DNA of 44,075 bases, taken from Saprospiraceae bacterium (GTDB lineage Bacteria > Bacteroidota > Bacteroidia > Chitinophagales > Saprospiraceae). Each line of letters begins with the position of its first letter. The first letter of the stretch is position 1. Of this stretch, positions 25,328 through 33,533 are shown piece after piece. The notes under the pieces are model-generated. The model worked only from the letters and a program-made list of their open reading frames with translations, had not been told where the DNA came from and searched no databases. The stretch covers positions 88,631-132,705 of the forward strand of contig JAHDHL010000011.1 of assembly GCA_020631355.1 (NCBI GenBank), given 5' to 3'. Position numbers and translations under genes: made by a program.

Positions 25328-26365
25328 TTAGTCCTTGATGAAAGGATAATCCTCCTGTACATAATTATCGGTCCAAAGTTCCTCAACAGGCGGTAGTGGA
25401 GACTCCAAAGCAAACTTGACAGAGTCTTCGACTTCTTCCTTGATTTTGGTTTTGATGGCCTTGATTTCATCCTCAGACGCAATTTTTCCGTCAAGGATTG
25501 TTTTTTCTAAACTCTTGACCGGATCTCTTTCCCTGTACGAGTTCAACTCCTCGCGAGTCCTGTACTTGGCAGGATCTGAAACAGAGTGTCCTTTGTATCT
25601 GTATGTCTTGATTTCCAAGAAGTAAGGGCCATTTCCTGCTCTGATGTGGTCTGCGGCTTCCTTGATGGCTTCATGTACTTTCATGGTATCCATTCCATCG
25701 ACTTCGCCGTGTGGCATTCCGAATGCCTCACCCACTTGGTGTATGTCAAGTACATTGGATGTCCTTGCAACGGAAGTACCCATTGCGTAACCATTGTTCT
25801 CAACGATATATAGTACGGGCAGTTTCCAGTTCATCGCCATATTGAATGACTCATATAATGCTCCTTGTCTTGCAGCACCATCACCGAACATGGTAACGGA
25901 AATATTATTCGTTTCCCTGTATTTTTCAGCAAAACCGATTCCTGTACCGATAGGAATTTGTGCACCTACGATACCATTTCCACCAAAATACCTGTGTTCC
26001 TTGGAGAAAAAGTGCATGGATCCACCTTTTCCTTTGACACAACCTGTGTACTTACCGAACAATTCGGCCATACAAGAACGACTGGTTAGTCCTCTCGCCA
26101 ATGCCACTCCGTGTTGGCGATAAGCCGTAACGATTGCATCATCAGGCGTGATGGCTGTGGTAAGGGCTGCAGCAATGGCTTCCTGTCCGATGTAAACATG
26201 GCAGAATCCTCTGATATTTTGCTTACCGTACTCCACTAAGGCACGTTCTTCGAATCTTCTTACCCTTAGGGCAGTTTCATACCATCCTAGGAATGTTTCC
26301 TTGGAATATTTATCCTTAGGACTCTTGGCTTTTGATTTGGTGGACTTACTTGCTCTTTTTGCCAT
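25328..26365 (-). CDS. pdhA: pyruvate dehydrogenase E1 component, alpha subunit
   Basis: 345 residues from the ATG at 26365, which is supported by an exact promoter element at 26423-26416; the longer open frame would start upstream of it. The thiamine diphosphate motif runs from GDGAARQGALYESFNMA (161-177) to VENNGYAMGT (188-197). GKGGSMHFF and GAQIPIGTGIGFA, and the C-terminal loop TYRYKGHSVSDPAKYRT, are the E1 alpha signatures. With E1 beta it decarboxylates pyruvate. The E1 beta, E2 and E3 genes are not in this window. The first 22 residues are Lys/Ser-rich and basic, a feature common in Bacteroidota E1 alpha. Confidence 0.95.
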   Translation of the reverse strand: MAKRASKSTKSKAKSPKDKYSKETFLGWYETALRVRRFEERALVEYGKQNIRGFCHVYIGQEAIAAALTTAITPDDAIVTAYRQHGVALARGLTSRSCMAELFGKYTGCVKGKGGSMHFFSKEHRYFGGNGIVGAQIPIGTGIGFAEKYRETNNISVTMFGDGAARQGALYESFNMAMNWKLPVLYIVENNGYAMGTSVARTSNVLDIHQVGEAFGMPHGEVDGMDTMKVHEAIKEAADHIRAGNGPYFLEIKTYRYKGHSVSDPAKYRTREELNSYRERDPVKSLEKTILDGKIASEDEIKAIKTKIKEEVEDSVKFALESPLPPVEELWTDNYVQEDYPFIKD

Positions 26366-26415
26366 CTTGGTTTGATCTAATATTTGATGAAAATGATGGT
26401 TTAGGTCAGGCTGTG

Positions 26416-26423
26416 CAAATTTA
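26416..26423 (-). promoter_or_regulatory. -7 promoter element (TAAATTTG) of pdhA
   Basis: Exact TAnnTTTG on the minus strand, 50 nt before the pdhA ATG. It lies inside the longer reading frame, so it decides for the shorter start. Confidence 0.5.
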
Positions 26424-26491
26424 CAAAAGAATCGCACAACGGGAATTAAACAGAATGAAATTTAATAGGTTTACATATAAATTGATTTTTA

Positions 26492-27394
26492 ATGCTCAAA
26501 ATAGCCTTTTCTCCCATCTATAAATACCGATTACCGGAAGGGCATCGGTTTCCGATGATGAAATATGAATTGATTCCGGAGCAATTGGTGTATGAGGGGA
26601 CCGTAACTGAAGATCATTTTTTTCATCCTGATGCATTAGATGATGCAACGATTTTGGCAACTCATTCGGAAGTATATTGGAATAAGCTGAAGCATTTGAG
26701 TCTGACTCCTCGTGAAATCAGGAAAATTGGATTTCCATTAAGGGAGGATTTGATTGTGAGAGGAACTCATATTTCCCAAGGAACGATAGATTGTTGTCAT
26801 TTTGCAATGGAGCATGGTATTGCCATGAACATAGCAGGTGGCACCCACCATGCATTCAGGGACAGGGGAGAGGGGTTCTGCTTATTGAATGACTTTGCGA
26901 TTGCAGCCAATTACTTATTGGATAATCAACTAGCTCGGCAAATTCTTATTGTAGATTTGGATGTGCATCAAGGAAATGGAACTGCAAAGATTTTTGAGCA
27001 TGATTCCAGGGTTTTTACTTTCAGTATGCATGGCCAGAAAAACTATCCCACCCAAAAGGAAAATTCAGACTTGGATATTGGTTTGCCTGATAAATCTGAG
27101 GATGAAATCTATATCAAGACATTGAAAGATACCTTGCCGGGATTGATAGATCAAGTAGAACCTGATATCATAATGTATCTATCCGGAGTGGATATCATTG
27201 CTTCTGATAAGCTAGGAAGACTGAATGTGAGTCGGGAGGGATGTAAGGAACGGGACCGTTTTGTTTTGGAAACTTGTAAGAAGAACAATATACCCGTGGC
27301 AGTATCCATGGGAGGTGGTTATTCTCCCCGAATTGCAGATATTGTGGAAGCGCATTCGAATACATTCCGGTTGGCCCAGGAAATTTATTTCTGA
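26492..27394 (+). CDS. histone deacetylase-fold (acetoin utilisation/amidohydrolase) family protein
   Basis: 300 residues with the class I/II deacetylase catalytic set intact. The charge-relay pair is His119-His120 in GGTHHAF. Zinc ligands are Asp157 and His159 in IVDLDVHQGNGT and Asp234 in SGVDIIASD. SMGGGYSP carries the catalytic Tyr. It probably removes an acetyl or similar group from a protein lysine or small amine in the cytoplasm. Bacterial members include acetoin-utilisation AcuC and polyamine deacetylases, and the substrate cannot be told apart here. It is divergent from pdhA, which is suggestive of acetyl-metabolism control but proves nothing. Confidence 0.93.
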   Translation: MLKIAFSPIYKYRLPEGHRFPMMKYELIPEQLVYEGTVTEDHFFHPDALDDATILATHSEVYWNKLKHLSLTPREIRKIGFPLREDLIVRGTHISQGTIDCCHFAMEHGIAMNIAGGTHHAFRDRGEGFCLLNDFAIAANYLLDNQLARQILIVDLDVHQGNGTAKIFEHDSRVFTFSMHGQKNYPTQKENSDLDIGLPDKSEDEIYIKTLKDTLPGLIDQVEPDIIMYLSGVDIIASDKLGRLNVSREGCKERDRFVLETCKKNNIPVAVSMGGGYSPRIADIVEAHSNTFRLAQEIYF

Positions 27395-27401
27395 TTCTCC
27401 T

Positions 27402-28091
27402 CTATTTGAACTGATTGTCTCTGAATAGGTAATTGATTGAGTCCTTTTCCATTCCCACTATTTCAAAATTTTGGATGAATGCTATTCTATTCTTGATATG
27501 CAGCGGGATACTATCATTTGCATTGAGTAATGATAATTCATTTGAGCAGGGCTCACTTCTGAATTTTTGGAACTGGATATTCCCATCATGACCATTCTGA
27601 TAGGTGAGTGATTGGGAGAATACATTCCTAAGTGAATCATCAATGACCTTCAATACATCGACCCTGACATTCCTATTCCTATGTCCATAAATGGAATGCA
27701 TGATGATTTCATCGGATTTGTCACAGGTAATATCCATGAATTCAATGGACATTTGATTACCGGGTTTGGAAACGAAATTCTCCCATCCGGATTGCGGGAT
27801 GGCTTTTCTTGTCTTACCATCGAAAACATAGCCGAAATAACTATCCATGTAGGTTGTGATGATGATGAAGTCATCAGTTGAATCTCCATTGATATCCGAT
27901 GAATAAGTTGTGAATTGGAATGAAGCATCATCAAGGGCTCCTTGATCCTCAAGGATGAATTGTTGGAAATATTCCGATGCATCATCATTCGAATCTGAGC
28001 TTCGGTTGCAGGAAAACCAGAAGCAGCCATAAAAAAAGAGCAAGCAGATAGCTGCATTGCTCTTATGAATATTCTTATTATAATTCATCAT
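27402..28091 (-). CDS. unrecognised probable lipoprotein with FG-GAP-like motif
   Basis: 229 residues. The N-terminal hydrophobic stretch ends in CFWFSC, an imperfect lipobox with Cys28, then an Asp/Ser-rich linker. SSDINGDSTDDFIIITT (about 64-80) resembles a calcium-binding FG-GAP/integrin-like repeat. The rest has no recognised motif. Its ATG overlaps the TAA stop of the DUF1573 gene by one base, so it is coupled to that gene and likely sits at the cell envelope too. The 3' end is 7 bases from the convergent deacetylase-like gene. Confidence 0.75.
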   Translation of the reverse strand: MMNYNKNIHKSNAAICLLFFYGCFWFSCNRSSDSNDDASEYFQQFILEDQGALDDASFQFTTYSSDINGDSTDDFIIITTYMDSYFGYVFDGKTRKAIPQSGWENFVSKPGNQMSIEFMDITCDKSDEIIMHSIYGHRNRNVRVDVLKVIDDSLRNVFSQSLTYQNGHDGNIQFQKFRSEPCSNELSLLNANDSIPLHIKNRIAFIQNFEIVGMEKDSINYLFRDNQFK

Positions 28092-28600
28092 TATCGGTCC
28101 TCTGTGATTAGGTCGTACTTGAATTGTATCCTATCAACAATAGGGTAGCCATTCTTCGGATCCGTATTCTTGAGAATGATATCCACATCAATGGTTTCGG
28201 ATTTTTCCTTGCTGGTACTATCGAAAAGAAGGTTGATTTGTCCTGATTCTCCAGGATTCATCTTAGTAACAGTATAATCCGTTTCCGTACAGCTACAAGC
28301 CGTGACCACCTCAATCTCCACAATTTCCTTACTGATATTCTTGTATTGGAATGCCAGGGCTTTCTTTTCTCCCCGTACTACTTCACCCAAATCAATCATT
28401 GTTGGAGTGTATTCCAAAAGAATAGGCATTCCGAATTCATTATACTGAATCTCATCGTCCGGTTCCGCATCGGTTGGCGTATCCACATCTACTACTTCCT
28501 CTACGATTTCATCGTTATCGACAGGAGTAAGCATTTGTTTGGGTTTGCATGAAATAGCCATGATGACCAAGGGTAGGACCAAAAAGAGTATTTTCTTCAT
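28091..28600 (-). CDS. DUF1573 lipoprotein
   Basis: 169 residues from the ATG at 28600. Signal and lipobox MAISC give Cys18. An acidic linker (DNDEIVEEVVDVDTPTDAEPDD) leads to a DUF1573 immunoglobulin-like fold: PTMIDLGEVVRGEKKALAFQYKN is the typical start, VVTACSCTE the conserved Cys pair, MNPGESGQINLLFDS the next strand. Its function is unknown; the domain resembles ASH/MSP-type scaffolds. The following lipoprotein is coupled to it. Confidence 0.9.
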   Translation of the reverse strand: MKKILFLVLPLVIMAISCKPKQMLTPVDNDEIVEEVVDVDTPTDAEPDDEIQYNEFGMPILLEYTPTMIDLGEVVRGEKKALAFQYKNISKEIVEIEVVTACSCTETDYTVTKMNPGESGQINLLFDSTSKEKSETIDVDIILKNTDPKNGYPIVDRIQFKYDLITEDR

Positions 28601-28638
28601 CTCAATCATATTTCCTTGCTTATAGAAATTATTGGTTC

Positions 28639-28656
28639 ATACAGTTAAGACTGTAT
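28639..28656. promoter_or_regulatory. 7-bp-arm inverted repeat before the DUF1573 gene
   Basis: ATACAGT, TAAG, ACTGTAT in the 82-bp gap between the DUF1573 start and the aminotransferase stop. It has no T-run on either strand, so a DNA-binding site is as likely as a terminator. Confidence 0.4.
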
Positions 28657-28682
28657 TTGAAGTAAAATGGTTGTATAAGTGC

Positions 28683-29891
28683 CTATTTTTTAAGCTTGCT
28701 ACAAACCTCGGAGATTCTTTTGATGGATTCCTTGAGTTCATCATCAGAAGCTGCATAGGAAATCCTGAAACAGTTGTCTGCTCCGAAAGCGCTACCTGTT
28801 ACTACGGCTACAAGACCCTCCTTGAGGACATATTCGCAGAAATCATCCGCATTATTGATAGTAACATTGCCATCCGTGGTACCAAAGAATTCACTGATAT
28901 CAGGGAAAATGTAGAAAGCACCCATTGGTTTGTTGACTTTCATTCCCGGGATTTGGCTCAATCCCTCTATCATCATGTCCCTTCTGGATAGGAAAACGGC
29001 CCTCATGTCATCTGTCGGTTTCATATCTGCCTCCAATGCATAGGCTCCTGCCATCTGGCTGAATGCATTGGCGCCGGATGTGAATTGTCCTTGCATCTTG
29101 ATACAGGCAGCGGCCACCCATTTGGGAGCTCCGATATAACCGAGCCTCCATCCAGTCATGGCAAATCCCTTGGAAAAACCATTTACAGTAATGGTCTTAT
29201 CCTTGACATTGGGGAATGTACCAATGCTAACGTGTTTTCCTGTAAAATTGATATACTCATATATCTCATCAGAAACGATATAAATATCCTCATGGGCAGC
29301 TACGACATCCGCAATTGCCTTTAGTTCATCATGTGTATATACAGAACCAGTAGGATTACAGGGGGAAGAAAACATCACAAGCCTTGTCTTCTCATTGATG
29401 GCTTCCTCTAATTGTTGTGCAGATACCTTGTAATCTTGTTCGATTCCTGACTTCAGGATGATAGGTTTGGCACCCGCTAATTTGACAATCTCGCTATAGG
29501 TAACCCAGAAAGGTGCGAGTACGATTACCTCGTCACCCTCGTTCAATAAGGACAAGGCAATATTGGCCAAGGATTGCTTGGCACCATTGGATACAACGAT
29601 TTGGTCCATACCGAAATCCAAATCATTATCCCTCTTGAACTTATTGATAATGGCTTTTCTTAATTCCGGTAATCCCGGAACAGGAGTATACTTGGTGTAC
29701 CCTCCGTCAAGTGCTTTCTTTGCAGCTTCTTTGATGTGTTCAGGAGTATCAAAATCGGGTTCTCCAAGACTCAGGCTGATGACGTCATGGCCTTGATCTC
29801 TTAGTTCCCTAGCCATTCTACTCATCTTAATGGTAGCGGATTCCGCCAAACGTTGGATTCTATCGGATAAAAGAGTATTCACTTCTTTCAT
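28683..29891 (-). CDS. class I PLP-dependent aminotransferase (aspartate aminotransferase-like)
   Basis: 402 residues. Lys241 in NGFSKGFAMTGWRLGY forms the Schiff base with PLP. Other cofactor contacts are SNGAKQSLAN, SSPCNPTGSVYT (Asn179) and VSDEIYEY (Asp208, Tyr211). SLSLGEPDFDTP near residue 40 is the family's N-terminal mark. It fits the fold-type I, subgroup I-gamma aspartate aminotransferases that also act on other amino acids; the exact substrate is not determined by sequence. An exact promoter element lies 35 nt upstream. Confidence 0.93.
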   Translation of the reverse strand: MKEVNTLLSDRIQRLAESATIKMSRMARELRDQGHDVISLSLGEPDFDTPEHIKEAAKKALDGGYTKYTPVPGLPELRKAIINKFKRDNDLDFGMDQIVVSNGAKQSLANIALSLLNEGDEVIVLAPFWVTYSEIVKLAGAKPIILKSGIEQDYKVSAQQLEEAINEKTRLVMFSSPCNPTGSVYTHDELKAIADVVAAHEDIYIVSDEIYEYINFTGKHVSIGTFPNVKDKTITVNGFSKGFAMTGWRLGYIGAPKWVAAACIKMQGQFTSGANAFSQMAGAYALEADMKPTDDMRAVFLSRRDMMIEGLSQIPGMKVNKPMGAFYIFPDISEFFGTTDGNVTINNADDFCEYVLKEGLVAVVTGSAFGADNCFRISYAASDDELKESIKRISEVCSKLKK

Positions 29892-29926
29892 TTTTAAAGG
29901 ATATGAAATTGTCAGATAAACAGCGG

Positions 29927-29934
29927 CAAATGTA
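29927..29934 (-). promoter_or_regulatory. -7 promoter element (TACATTTG) of the aminotransferase gene
   Basis: Exact TAnnTTTG on the minus strand, 35 nt before the ATG. The same eight bases precede the MazG and FMN reductase genes. Confidence 0.5.
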
Positions 29935-30023
29935 AGTATTCCTTTAATTTAAATCCATAGTCCTAACTACTTCTTTTATACTCAGGCTAAGATTATATTG
30001 GGGTTTTTACCCCGTGTAATGTT

Positions 30024-31256
30024 TTATGAAGTTGTGAATGATTTCATGATGGATTTGGCAGCGAGTCTGCCTGTCTTCATGGCTGCATTGATTGAACCGT
30101 TATAAAGATGATCGCCACACATGTATAATCCATCCTTGATTTTGTAATGTTCGGAAGTTAGGTAATTCAATACCTTGTCCTGATTGGGTAATGCATAGGG
30201 GATATGGTAGGTCTTAATGTGTTGCCAGGATGATGTATCGTAATACTGATTAAGGTCGGATATGACCTTTTGTTCGATGTCGTCAATGGTATGATGATGC
30301 TCAGGGATAACCGATACGGAAATGAGCTGATTCTGATTGCTATTATAATTGGGGGAAACCTTATTGATGCAACAAACATTATTGACCCACTGTGCATGAG
30401 GTGTAAGCATGATAGCGGGCAATTCGTACTCAAATGAATCTGAACTGAAGTACAGATTGTACACCGAACGGAATTCCGTCTTGATATCCTTGTTGAAATC
30501 CTGAATCAATCCCGATGCTTGGGTAGCAATAAGGGTAACATCGGCTTCTATGGCTTTGCCTGATGATGTCGTAACCACATTGTCCTTGATTCCAAGGACT
30601 TCCTCATTGAGGAAAAATCTGGTTTTTTCCAGTTTGCCGGCTAATTGTTTGGGAATTTCTTCCATTCCGTTGGCAGGAATAGTCGCGAATCCCTCACTGA
30701 ACATCTTGAATACAAAGTGAAACATTTGGCTGGATGTACTCAGGTCATTATCCAAGAAAATCCCTTTGTAGAATGGAGCGAAGAATTCATCCACATAGGT
30801 CTTCGAAAACCGATTGTAAAGGAATTCCTTGGTCGTGGTGGAAGGCGTTGCGAAAATCTTATTGATATCTTGGGATTTGACCTTCTTCTTGAGGGTGTAG
30901 GTTTTCCACTTATCCCCAAAGGTGGCAAGGGGTGAGAAAATGGTTTTGAATAATAATGATAATTCCCTTGCGGGGTCGCCAATTTCTTGTAATCCATTCC
31001 GGGTATGTATGGCTGATCCGGCCATAAAATATTTCAGGTCTAATGCATCGTAATCCAAAATGGCTTTGGCTTCGGGATAAGCAGAAAGGAACACCTGAAA
31101 TCCGTGATCCAATGAATAGCCACCTATCTTATCTGTCTTGATTCGACCACCAACGCGGTCAGTCTTTTCAATGATATTGGTTTCATGACCCCCTTTTTCC
31201 AGATAGTAAGCAGCTGTCAATCCTGAGATACCTCCTCCAATGATATTGACCTTCAT
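30024..31256 (-). CDS. FAD-dependent amine oxidase/protoporphyrinogen oxidase-like oxidoreductase
   Basis: 410 residues from the ATG at 31256. The longer frame uses a TTG. The dinucleotide fold is KVNIIGGGISGLTAAYYLEKGG, followed by VGGRIKTDKIGGYSLDHGFQVF, the flavin amine oxidase signature. Near the C terminus, YMCGDHLYNGSINAAMKTGRLAA is the FAD-binding ATG-type motif. It belongs to the superfamily with protoporphyrinogen oxidase, carotenoid desaturase and monoamine oxidase; substrate is not determined. It has no membrane segment. No promoter of the TAnnTTTG type was seen in the 118 bases shared with the divergent SH3 gene. Confidence 0.9.
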   Translation of the reverse strand: MKVNIIGGGISGLTAAYYLEKGGHETNIIEKTDRVGGRIKTDKIGGYSLDHGFQVFLSAYPEAKAILDYDALDLKYFMAGSAIHTRNGLQEIGDPARELSLLFKTIFSPLATFGDKWKTYTLKKKVKSQDINKIFATPSTTTKEFLYNRFSKTYVDEFFAPFYKGIFLDNDLSTSSQMFHFVFKMFSEGFATIPANGMEEIPKQLAGKLEKTRFFLNEEVLGIKDNVVTTSSGKAIEADVTLIATQASGLIQDFNKDIKTEFRSVYNLYFSSDSFEYELPAIMLTPHAQWVNNVCCINKVSPNYNSNQNQLISVSVIPEHHHTIDDIEQKVISDLNQYYDTSSWQHIKTYHIPYALPNQDKVLNYLTSEHYKIKDGLYMCGDHLYNGSINAAMKTGRLAAKSIMKSFTTS

Positions 31257-31380
31257 ATTCAAATGTTTTTAGAATAGATTAATGCAAATTTCTAAAAAGT
31301 GTTGGCAAAGCCATGGATTTCATTAATATTAATTATTTTAGCCATGTATGAATTGTTAAACTAATAAAACCAAATGAATC

Positions 31381-32319
31381 GTGGCCGACCAATTCGTAGT
31401 TAATGTCATGGGCTTGAATGTCAGGGAGAAACCCACTTCCGTTTCCAGTATCAATATTGTAGGTAGAATCAACCAGGGAGATAGATGCGAGCATTTTCCT
31501 AGTGATTTGGATAATACCAAATGGATCCGAATCAGAATGATGATTGATGATTCCGAATTGGTAGGATTCGTAGCCAAGCGTTTCTTGGATCCTGCAGACG
31601 GAGGTAATGTGGCACCACAAGTATCAGACCATTTATCTGTGGTTCATATGCCGGAAAATAAGCGACACATAGACCGGGATAACAAACAAGGCAGGGCGTT
31701 TCCGATAGGGGAGTCCAACAGACCCAAGAGGGTACATTCCAGCATTGCGAAGAAAGCAGCTTCACTGCATAAGATAGTTGATTGGTTGGATGTTGAGAAA
31801 AGTAAGCGATTCGCTCCTGAAAGCAGCAAGACTTTTTGTAATATTTATGCATATGATTATGTCTATCTGACCGGATGTTACATCCCACGGGTTTGGTGGA
31901 TGTCATCTGCCATTGCCAATTTGGTACAGGGCAAGGAAGTCACTGTGAAATATGGCCAAACAGTCAAGGAGATGAATGCCAATAGCCTCCATGAATGGTT
32001 TGAGGAGTATGGTGGTGTATTCGGATGGAAAAGAAAATTTGACATAACGGAAGTCCAGGAAGATGCCAATAAGGGAAAAGTATGTATCATTACGGCTAGA
32101 AGGATTGAACTGAACCGTTCGGGACACATTGTAGCCGTTGTTCCTGAAGTGGAGGGGAATGATGCATTGAGTGCCGTGAGATTTGATGATGGTCGAGTGA
32201 AGTTTCCCTTACAATCACAGGCCGGAGGTACGAACAGGAAATATTTCAAGGATATCAATGGTTCCAAATGGTGGTCTTGGAGTATATACAGCGATTTCGG
32301 ATTTTGGGTACATGACTAA
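31381..32319 (+). CDS. SH3-type N-terminal domain plus putative cysteine hydrolase domain
   Basis: 312 residues starting with GTG at 31381. An ATG at 31374 is out of frame and the first in-frame ATG at 31408 would cut into the first domain. Residues 3-70 form a bacterial SH3 (SH3b) domain (NVMGLNVREKPTS, then GFVAKRFLDPAD). The second domain, about 140-312, contains TFCNIYAYDYVYLTGCYIPR and NRSGHIVAVVPEVEG. A Cys followed by a late His fits an NlpC/P60- or CHAP-like peptidoglycan hydrolase, though the family is not one I can name. No signal peptide is seen, so export by another route or a cytoplasmic role must be considered. The gene leads a + strand pair with a glycosyltransferase-like gene. 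Confidence 0.75.
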   Translation: MADQFVVNVMGLNVREKPTSVSSINIVGRINQGDRCEHFPSDLDNTKWIRIRMMIDDSELVGFVAKRFLDPADGGNVAPQVSDHLSVVHMPENKRHIDRDNKQGRAFPIGESNRPKRVHSSIAKKAASLHKIVDWLDVEKSKRFAPESSKTFCNIYAYDYVYLTGCYIPRVWWMSSAIANLVQGKEVTVKYGQTVKEMNANSLHEWFEEYGGVFGWKRKFDITEVQEDANKGKVCIITARRIELNRSGHIVAVVPEVEGNDALSAVRFDDGRVKFPLQSQAGGTNRKYFKDINGSKWWSWSIYSDFGFWVHD

Positions 32320-32354
32320 TTCGTATCCCTGATCATCATTATCATCAAAATTTT

Positions 32355-33407
32355 ATGAAGGAGCAGCCATATCTGAGTATAGTTTATTGTGGAAGAAATG
32401 ATAACTATGGTGGGGATTTCAATAGGAGATTAGAGTTGTCTGTTAATTGGCTGTCTGGCTTGTTGGAAAAGTATGCGTTACCCAGCGAGTTAATCATAGT
32501 GAATTATAATCCTATTTTGGATAAGCCTACACTCAAGGATGTCATCAGATGGCCCGTGAATCGCAAGTATCTCTCCATTAGAATCATTGATGTACCCAAG
32601 GAAATCCATGAGAACTATGTGGATGATTCCGTAAGGAAAACCTTACCTCTTTTTGAATTCATAGCTAAGAATATTGGGATAAGGAGGGCCAAGGGTGAAT
32701 ATATCCTTTGTACCAATGCTGACGTGATTTTCTCCGAAAAGTTAGTGTCATTCATAGCACAAAAAGAACTGAGCCTCGGTAAACTATACCGTTCGGATAG
32801 ATTGGACTTTAAAAGAGCAGGAGAGGAAATAGATGTATCGAAAATTGATTACGAACGATTCGAAAGGAACATCAGGAATCAGGTATTTGAATTCTACACC
32901 CGAGGAGGAGTAACTAGGATGGAATCCCCAAAATCTATCCCATTGCGTCTCATGATGGTGAAAAGTAGGATTTTCCTAGAAAAGAATAAGTTCAGGTTAT
33001 TTGATTGGTGGAATACCAAACTCAAACTGGAACAATATCTCAAAAAAGACATCTTTGTATACGACTACCATTGTTCCGCAAGCGGGGATATGGCATTGAT
33101 GCATAGAAATCACTGGTCGGAAATCAAGGGGTATTTGGAGGATACCTGGATTTCAACACACACGGATACGTTACAGGTCATCATGACAGCGGCCTTTGGT
33201 CTTCAAGTACATGATTTGCCTTATCCCGTTTACCATCAGCATCATGAACGAAGATTTGATTTTGGAGAGGTGAATCCCGATATGGATAGGATGTACCAAA
33301 GGTTACTAAGGGATGGTAAGGAAATACTTGAGAATCCCAAACCCTATACCAATTCCTCAGATAACTGGGGAATGCCTACTACCGAATTGGAAGAAATTAC
33401 TTTTTAG
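32355..33407 (+). CDS. GT-A glycosyltransferase-like protein
   Basis: 350 residues. The N terminus, YLSIVYCGRNDNYGGDFNRR, and the later ILCTNADVIFSEKLV (Asn-Ala-Asp in place of a DxD) match the nucleotide-sugar-binding fold of GT-A/GT2 enzymes. GDMALMHRNHWSEIKGYLED, near 243-262, resembles the acceptor region. No signal peptide or membrane helix is seen. It may transfer a sugar to an envelope glycan, but donor and acceptor are unknown. It begins 35 nt after the SH3 gene, so the two are probably cotranscribed. Confidence 0.8.
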   Translation: MKEQPYLSIVYCGRNDNYGGDFNRRLELSVNWLSGLLEKYALPSELIIVNYNPILDKPTLKDVIRWPVNRKYLSIRIIDVPKEIHENYVDDSVRKTLPLFEFIAKNIGIRRAKGEYILCTNADVIFSEKLVSFIAQKELSLGKLYRSDRLDFKRAGEEIDVSKIDYERFERNIRNQVFEFYTRGGVTRMESPKSIPLRLMMVKSRIFLEKNKFRLFDWWNTKLKLEQYLKKDIFVYDYHCSASGDMALMHRNHWSEIKGYLEDTWISTHTDTLQVIMTAAFGLQVHDLPYPVYHQHHERRFDFGEVNPDMDRMYQRLLRDGKEILENPKPYTNSSDNWGMPTTELEEITF

Positions 33408-33533
33408 ATCATCCCATCTCACAACCCTTTTCTCTTTCTTCACATCTAAGGAGTTGTAAGCATATGAATGACCCATGTTGGTCAATGTAGTATGTCAGAC
33501 TATTCTCAAATAACTTAGATAACCTTTTGAAGA

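Noticed and set aside
26366-26437. Longer start (GTG) for pdhA
   Set aside because: It lies upstream of and across the exact promoter element at 26416-26423; the ATG at 26365 begins the usual Lys-rich E1 alpha N terminus.
30000-30023. GGGG-TTTTTA-CCCC hairpin after the FAD oxidoreductase
   Set aside because: Only 4-bp arms and no T-run on the minus strand; too weak to call a terminator.
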